This document shows, piece after piece, positions 58,441-64,000 of a DNA stretch of 64,000 bases. The position numbers and the translations under genes were made by a program. The stretch comes from Trichosporon coremiiforme (lineage: Eukaryota; Basidiomycota; Tremellomycetes; Trichosporonales; Trichosporonaceae): positions 1,769,518-1,833,517 of the forward strand of contig BCJJ01000002.1 of the NCBI GenBank assembly GCA_039545355.1, given 5' to 3'. Position 1 is the first letter of the stretch. Each line of letters begins with the position of its first letter. The notes beneath the pieces were generated by a model. That model searched no databases. It worked only from the letters and a program-made list of their open reading frames with translations, and was not told the origin of the DNA.

Positions 58441-59305
58441 CTAGTCACGATTCCTCGCCTTCTTGGCCGCGTCCATGGCCCGCTTGCCCTGCTCGCGCAT
58501 AAAGTCGGCGCCCTCCTGCGCTGCGCGTTTCGTGCCCGCCTGAAGTGTCAGCGTACTGTCTCCCTTCCTTCTATTGGCAGCGCAATAGTATACTGTTCGG
58601 GGTACTCACCGCGCCAATCCATCCCCGTGCCCGAAGCCAATTGACCACCTTCGGTGTCCATGCAACGGTCAATCCTGCGCGGACAGGCAACAACAAAATC
58701 TTGTGAATGGGATAAGCGAGTGCAGCCTCAGCCCAAAGCTGCTTGTTATTGTACCAAGCGACATCCTTCTTCTTGCCTGTCCTTCTCTCCTCGGCCGCAT
58801 CAGCGGCCGCCTCCTCCCGATCCACCTCGAGTTGCGCGTCATGCTCAGCCTGGATCCGGTCAGCCTCCTCGCTTCCATAGCGCAAAGAGCGATACGCATG
58901 TGTCATCCGGTCGACATAGGGCTCGAGACGCTCGACGCCTATGGCATGCACGAAAGCAAAGGAGAGACTGTAGTCGACGGCTGACAGTGCAAGGTACATG
59001 AGCACGGCGTATGAGCCGTAGGTCTTGGTCAGGTCTTTGAAGCGCTGGTACGAGGACTTCTTGGAGCCATCCGGGTTCGTGTCCGACTGGCCAGACTGGT
59101 TCGACTGGTTCGACTGGGAGTTGGAGTTGGAGGACCGCCGGCGGTCATCGTCGTCATCAGACCTCCGAGGGGAGGAGGAGAAGTTGCGCTGCGAGTAGCG
59201 GGGGTAGGCGAGCTGCGCTAGCGGCGCTGGCGGTAGACGACGAGCGGGGAGCTGCACCTGTCTCCGCGCAAGAAGACGGAGTCCGGGGGTGAGTCGGGAT
59301 GCCAT
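58441..59305 (-). CDS. DUF1279 (FAM210-like) mitochondrial membrane protein
   Basis: Two exons: 59305-58610 and 58539-58441, giving 264 aa. The N-terminus is an Arg/Leu/Ala-rich, acid-free presequence with a probable cleavage region (YSQRNFSSSPRR). A Ser/Asn/Gln-rich low-complexity stretch follows (about 50-80). The DUF1279 domain begins YQRFKDLTKTYGSYAVLMYL, has one membrane segment, a charged helical insert, then LAYPIHKILLLPVRAGLTVA and VVNWLRARGWIGA. The last exon adds a Lys/Arg/Ala-rich helix. FAM210-type proteins sit in the inner mitochondrial membrane. The gene is divergent from the ornithine cyclodeaminase-like gene, 267 nt apart. Confidence 0.87.
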
Positions 59306-59572
59306 GATGGCTTAGGTGACGAGGAAGGAAGTCCGGAGAATGTCAGGTGGAAGGGTGGTTGTGCGAGTCGGGCGCGAACATTCCGTCAATCGCGCCCGAA
59401 TGGAGTTCGCTGCCTTCCCCGCTTCACGTGTATCCTCTCAGGCACCGGAACCAGATCCCAGATCGAGGAGCCGAACTTGCCGCCGGTCCCTTGCTAACCG
59501 CTCACTCATGCCCACCGCGTCATGATAGCCGCGACGTCAATGTCCAACGCACTGTCTTCGTGACCATCCACA

Positions 59573-60661
59573 ATGGCGCTCAAGATCCTCACTCGCAAGG
59601 ACGTCAACAAAGTCCTCGACGCTCTCGACCTGCAGGCTGCTGTAGACTCGCAGGCTGCTGTGTTTGCGGCGTACTCTGGCCCGAAGAAGGAAGATGGTGA
59701 GAAGAGGATACAAACGATCACTGACTGTCCAGCTCCCGGTGTCCCTTCCTTGCAGCTTCCGCTTCGTCATGTCTTGACTTCCCCGGATGAGACGATGCTT
59801 TTCATGCCTGGACGAGTTGACTCTAAGACGGCCATCAAGATCGTGTCTGTTCCCACGTCCGGCGGAGATGGCCTTCCTGGCACGACCCTCATCATGGATG
59901 AGGTCAGCGGTCGGGTGCGGGCAGTCATTAACGCTCGCCGCCTCACTGCTCAGAGGAACGCCGCTGGTGAGCTAGCTTTGACTTGTGTAAGCTGACATGT
60001 AGGATCGGTTCTCTCCTACCAGCTCCTCGGAAATGGCAAGCCCACCAACGTTGTCCTCTTCGGATCTGGCGCGCAGGCTGATGCCCACGCCCGCATGTTC
60101 ATGAGTCTCTACCCAAGCATCACCAAGTGCACCGTTGTCAACCGAAGGCCGACTGAGCGTGCGGCTCACCTCGTCGATAGCCTCGTCAAGGCATTCCCCA
60201 AGGTCGAGGTGTGCCTGGGCATCAGCTCTGAGAACGACTTTAACCTCTCCAACACCATCAAGGATGCTGACATTATCTGTACGATGACATCGTCGACGAA
60301 GGCCCTGTTTGCTTCAAAGGACGTCAAGTCGGGTGCGCACATGTGCATGATCGGTTCCTACAAGAAGCACATGCGCGAAGTCGAGGATGATCTCGTCAAG
60401 CGGGCCGGCATCGTCCTGGTTGACTCCAAGGAGGCATGTCAAGCGGAGGCCGGGGAGCTGCAAAACCTTACGCAAGAGCAGATGATGGATATTGGAGGAG
60501 TTGTCAAAGACAAGTCCAAGGCCGATCAGATCAAGCAGGCTGGCGACGTGACCATGTTCAAGAGTGTCGGTCTGGGCGTCCAGGACGTCGCCATTGCGCA
60601 GGTCGTCCTCGACCAGGCGGAGAAGCTGGGACTGGGCTCCGTCATCGAGGACTATGACTAG
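59573..60661 (+). CDS. ornithine cyclodeaminase/mu-crystallin family protein
   Basis: Three exons: 59573-59696, 59733-59966, 60003-60661, giving 338 aa. The N-terminal half has FMPGRV and VSVPTSGGDGLPGTTLIMDE. The Rossmann domain reads VVLFGSGAQADAHARMFM (G-x-G-x-Q-A), VVNRRP, DIICTMTSSTKALF, HMCMIGSYKKHMREV and GVQDVAIAQVVL. Bacterial members convert ornithine to proline; eukaryotic mu-crystallins are ketimine reductases, so the substrate here is uncertain. The length is usual for the family. Both introns are 36 nt. The ATG follows the shared promoter of 267 nt with the DUF1279 gene. Confidence 0.92.
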
Positions 60662-60945
60662 AAGTGCGCATCGTGTAGAAATGCGTAAAAGTTGATGCAT
60701 ATCTGAAGTTCACCTGCCTTCCCTCTTCCCTAGGGAGACACTCCGCCCCGCATCCCGCCAGGTTATCTTGATAGTAGATAGGCGTCCCTGACTGCGGAGC
60801 CCCCACAACATGTCGCGATCATGAACCAACGTGCGCTAAAATAGCGCTGACCGATCTCATTTTGCCGCCCTCCTCTCGACTTGCCTTCCTCCCTCAACAC
60901 CACAACGTCTTCTCCAACTCACAACAGCCTCTGAAGTCATCCATC

Positions 60946-62823
60946 ATGCCCGGTGTGGATGTTGAGCAGGGGTACAACCCTCCCAAAACGCCCTTTATCA
61001 CGCCTTACCGCAGTACGGACTACAACACGCTCTCTCTTCCCTACAAGCACCTCAGCCGCTACTCCTCCAAGGCATCTTTGCCGCCAAACTTTTCACCATC
61101 CACACCTCGCTCTCCCCTTCTCTATCGACGCACGTCCGACTTCTCCGTGAGCAGCCGGGGGTCGCGCCGTAGGAAGGCGCCGCCCATCCACTACTTGCCC
61201 GCCCTCATTGCCGTGATCCTGTTTACGGTCACGATTGCCGCCTGGTCTCTGTCCAGAGTGCCGTGCGGTATCCCTCACTTGTGTCGTGAGAGCTTTAGTG
61301 ATGTTCTCGCCAGAAACACTGGCACGTATGCTCCATTCCGGGAACAGCACTACCAAGGGCTACCCGCGACGTGCAAGGTCGATCAGGTATCGATCGTGCG
61401 TATCACTTCAGGTGGAGTCGCGTTACATCGCTGACATCACAGCTGCACCGTCACACCGCGAGATATCCCACAGAGTCCGCTGCTAAACGACTGAAGAAGA
61501 CGCTCGCCAAGATTGCTGCGCGACGAGTCAGGTATCCCGACCACCGCGAGTTCGGCTTCCTCCTCGGTGCCGACCTCGACCTCGAGGGGTGGAACATGGG
61601 CGAGCTGACAGACCAAGGTCGCTGGGAGTGGGTGTTAGGTCTGGTGTCGAACTGACAGCAGCGCTTGGGAGTCGGGCTCCAAGATTGCGAAGCGATACCC
61701 CCTCGAGCTGTTCACTCGCAGCACGGATAGCGGCCGTGTACTGGAGACTGGACAGTACTGGCTCCAAGGCTACCACGGAGTCAAGTTTGGCTCGAACAAG
61801 ACTCACATCCCTGATGTTGTTATCCAGGAAGGACCGGTGAGCTGATTTTATCCCGAAGCCTCCGTATCTGACGATTCAGAGCAGCAACAACACTCTGTCT
61901 GTGCACAACTGCCAAGGCTTCATGTCCGCCGATCCGCCTTTGGGGACCGACGAGAGAAGAGCCCTGCTGCCCGTCCTAAAGTCTGCCGCGAGGCGTCTAA
62001 ACGGGATTCTTCAGCCCCAGCCTCCCCTCACGCCCCTTGATGTCGTCCACCTCGGGCACATGTGCGGCTACGACAGCGCCGTCGCCCACCGCTGGAGCGG
62101 GTGGAGCAGCTGGTGCAACATGCTGAACCGCGCAGAGTGGGAGGCAGTTGGGCACATTGCTGACGCTGAGAGGTGGTACAGCGTCGGCGAAGGCAGTGTA
62201 AGCTCCAACGACTGGGAGGGCGTAGCTGACATCAGCTGTACGGGAAGACTATGGGTGCGGGATACGTAAACGAACTGCTCGCTCGTCTGTTGGACCGCGC
62301 ACCCGTAGACTCTACCACCACCAACCACACCCTGAACAACAATACGGAGACCTTTCCTCGAGGCGGCCACCGGCTCTTTGTTGTGAGTTAGGAGATTCAG
62401 TCTCAACTGACACCCAGGACTTCTCGCACGACAACGAGATGGTCGAGATTTTGACGGCACTGGGTGTGCTGACGATGGACCGCAAGCTGCCCACGACGCA
62501 CGTGCCGAAGCGTAAGCAATTTGTGCTCTCCGAGCTGGTCCCCTTCGGCGCACGCTGGGCGTTTGAGCGCGTGCGCTGCGGGCTCTCCCGTCGCGAGGAC
62601 GAGACGGACGACAAGTGGCAGCGCCGCAACACGTTTGTCCGCGTCCTCGTCAAGTGAGTTAGCAGCCCCATGTTAAACTGACAGCAGCGACTGCCCGATG
62701 CGCGTCGACCACATCGCGTGCCGCTCCTCGGCTCTCACCGAGTACGGCCTGTGCCAGCTCGACGCGTTCCACGAGGCGCAAGCCTGGAGCACCGAGCACG
62801 TCAATTGGGCCAAATGCCTCTAA
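60946..62823 (+). CDS. membrane-anchored histidine acid phosphatase
   Basis: Seven exons: 60946-61395, 61443-61627, 61659-61836, 61880-62197, 62236-62382, 62418-62653, 62685-62823, giving 550 aa. Residues 1-80 are a Ser/Pro/Tyr/Arg-rich cytosolic tail. One membrane segment follows (YLPALIAVILFTVTIAAWSL), so it is a type II protein with an external catalytic domain. The catalytic motif is LHRHTARYPT (R-H-x-x-R-x-P), and the partner His-Asp is in VDFSHDNEMVEIL. Other family landmarks are KRYPLELFTRS, CGYDSAVAHRWSGW and YGKTMGAGYVNELLAR. This is the histidine phosphatase clan 2 (phytase, acid phosphatase, MINPP). Several Cys suggest disulfides. The second intron is only 31 nt. The gene converges on MSH1 with 79 nt between stops. 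Confidence 0.88.
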
Positions 62824-62902
62824 CTTGCCTCCTGTAGCATAATAACTCTGTTGTATCACGACAAAACTACATGTATCATGTGCACTGTGTACATCGAGGC
62901 CA

Positions 62903-64000
62903 TTAACAGTTCTCAGATTTGGTGGTGTCGAGGCGCTTGAGCGTGTCGCTCGCAATTTCCAAGAAGTCCTTAGGCATGCCAGCAAGTTGTGCCGCTTTCT
63001 GTTTACTGTCAGCTACTAACTCCGAGTGGTCAGCTCACAATAGCGTGTGAGTCATAGTTGATCCCTGGCTTGAGCGCGTACGAGTACGCGAACGCGCCAC
63101 TGGCCGCATCGACATCGACGTCGGTGCAGAAGAATGCGACGCCTGGCCTGACATCCCCTGAGTCAGTAGGTGAGCGCGGCGCACCAAGCATATGCGCCAA
63201 CTCATGGTAGTGCGTCGCGAACAGGGTGCGGCACCCGATATGCCGCAGGATGTAGTCGAGGGTCGCGTAAGCAATGCTGATGCCTGCGTTGAGGGTGGTT
63301 CCTCGTCCGATTCTGTCGTCAGCTTCATACCATCGCCCAGACAGCCTCGCAACGGCCTCGCAACGGCCTCGCGCTCGACAGACTCGCGCTGCGCGCTCGG
63401 ATGCTCACTCATCCATGATGACCAGTGAGCGCGGCGTCGCGCTCTTCAATATCGTCGCTGTCTCAACCATCTCGAGCATGAACGTGCTCCTGTCTCTATA
63501 GAGATCGTCGCGCGCGCCGATGCGCGAGAAGACTTTGTCGACTATACCGATGCGCGCGCTTTCGGCCGGCACGAAGGAGCCGCTCTGTGCCAGGATTGCG
63601 AGGACGGCCGTCTGCCGCAAAAGCGTCGACTTGCCGCCCTGGTTCGGGCCCGTCACGACGTGCAGATACGCCGAGGGCGTCATGTGTGTCGAGTTTGGGG
63701 TGAAGGCGCGCGAGGCAGCCAGAAGGCCGGACTCGACGGAGGGGTGTCGGCCTGCTTCGACGTGCAGCTCGGCCCTGTGATCAGCTCGGCACATCATGGA
63801 CAACTTACCCCTCATCAAGCACCGGACGGACGTAGTTCAGCTCGACTGCAGCCTGTGCGAAGCCGGCAGAGACGTCCAATTCGTCGACGAGCTCGGCGTT
63901 GAGCTGCACAATCCCAGAATGCTCAATTACAATCGCGCGCAGACGGTTCAGCGCCCGCGAGTGTGCGACCTCTAGCTCCTGGTGCGCGCGCGCCAGCTTC
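62903..64000 (-). CDS. MSH1: mitochondrial MutS homolog MSH1, C-terminal part
   Basis: Partial: exons (>64000)-63809, 63774-63409, 63312-63039, 62998-62903; the N-terminal part lies beyond the window. About 309 residues are present. They include the end of the lever/clamp ([20 protein letters not shown]), Walker [36 protein letters not shown], Walker B VIMDE-IGRGTT (split by a 96-nt intron), and FATHYHELA. The C-terminus [21 protein letters not shown] and [15 protein letters not shown] fits fungal MSH1 better than MSH2-6. MSH1 works in mitochondrial DNA repair and stability. Intron 2 contains an 11-nt tandem repeat (63344-63372). Confidence 0.85.
63344..63372. repeat. 11-nt tandem repeat in an MSH1 intron
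   Basis: GCCTCGCAACG is repeated two full times and partly a third. It lies in the 96-nt intron between Walker B and the rest of the ATPase, which explains that intron's greater length. Confidence 0.9.

Overview
The window is nuclear DNA of a basidiomycete yeast-like fungus, most likely Tremellomycetes and plausibly Trichosporonales. Coding DNA is GC-rich. Genes are cut by many very short introns (mostly 31-50 nt) with GTGAGT/GTAAGT/GTGGGT donors and a CTGAC/CTAAC branch site just upstream of CAG/TAG. The gene set is fungal housekeeping: Sds3-type corepressor, Mga2/Spt23-type membrane-bound regulator, Snf2/Sth1 remodeler, CARM1-like arginine methyltransferase, RNase H1, mevalonate kinase and mitochondrial MutS. 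No tRNA, rRNA or CRISPR was recognised. Exon coordinates below were read by eye, checking splice motifs and reading phase.

Layout. 0.3-2.5 kb Sds3-like gene (+). 2.8-3.3 small mitochondrial protein (-). 4.9-5.9 TMEM205-like protein (+) with a very long first intron. 6.2-7.6 four-TM protein (-). 8.4-12.5 Mga2/Spt23-like factor (-). 12.5-18.4 gene-poor. 18.4-20.1 CARM1-like methyltransferase (-), divergent from 20.8-22.1 FSH1-like hydrolase (+). 23.0-23.6 small basic protein (+). 23.9-25.3 metallo-beta-lactamase-fold hydrolase (+), convergent with 25.5-27.5 EEP-family hydrolase (-). 27.5-31.3 gene-poor. 31.3-32.2 secreted expansin-like protein (+). 32.2-36.0 gene-poor. 36.0-37.4 RNase H1 (+). 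38.4-42.8 Snf2/Sth1 ATPase (-). 44.2-47.1 a single reading frame joining cystathionine beta-lyase to mevalonate kinase (-). 48.7-51.2 PHD-finger protein (-). 51.2-55.2 gene-poor. 55.2-57.5 degenerate Ty3/gypsy remnant (+), followed at 57.9-58.1 by an orphan 3' fragment of a Rac/Rho GTPase gene. 58.4-59.3 DUF1279 mitochondrial protein (-), divergent from 59.6-60.7 ornithine cyclodeaminase/mu-crystallin (+). 60.9-62.8 membrane-anchored histidine acid phosphatase (+), convergent with a partial MSH1 (-) that runs off the right edge.

The most notable observation is the in-frame fusion at 44.2-47.1 kb: a complete cystathionine beta-lyase domain runs without a stop into the ATP-binding N-terminus of mevalonate kinase within one exon. 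Retention of the next intron would instead give a lyase-only product. Other points are an RNase H1 start codon split by an intron (AT|G), the GTPase fragment whose normal stop position reads CAG, a hairpin in the gag-pol interval of the retroelement remnant, and clusters of CACGTG sites in the RNase H1 and EEP upstream regions.

About a third of the window has no recognisable gene. These deserts hold short tandem repeats and scattered open frames that do not look like proteins.
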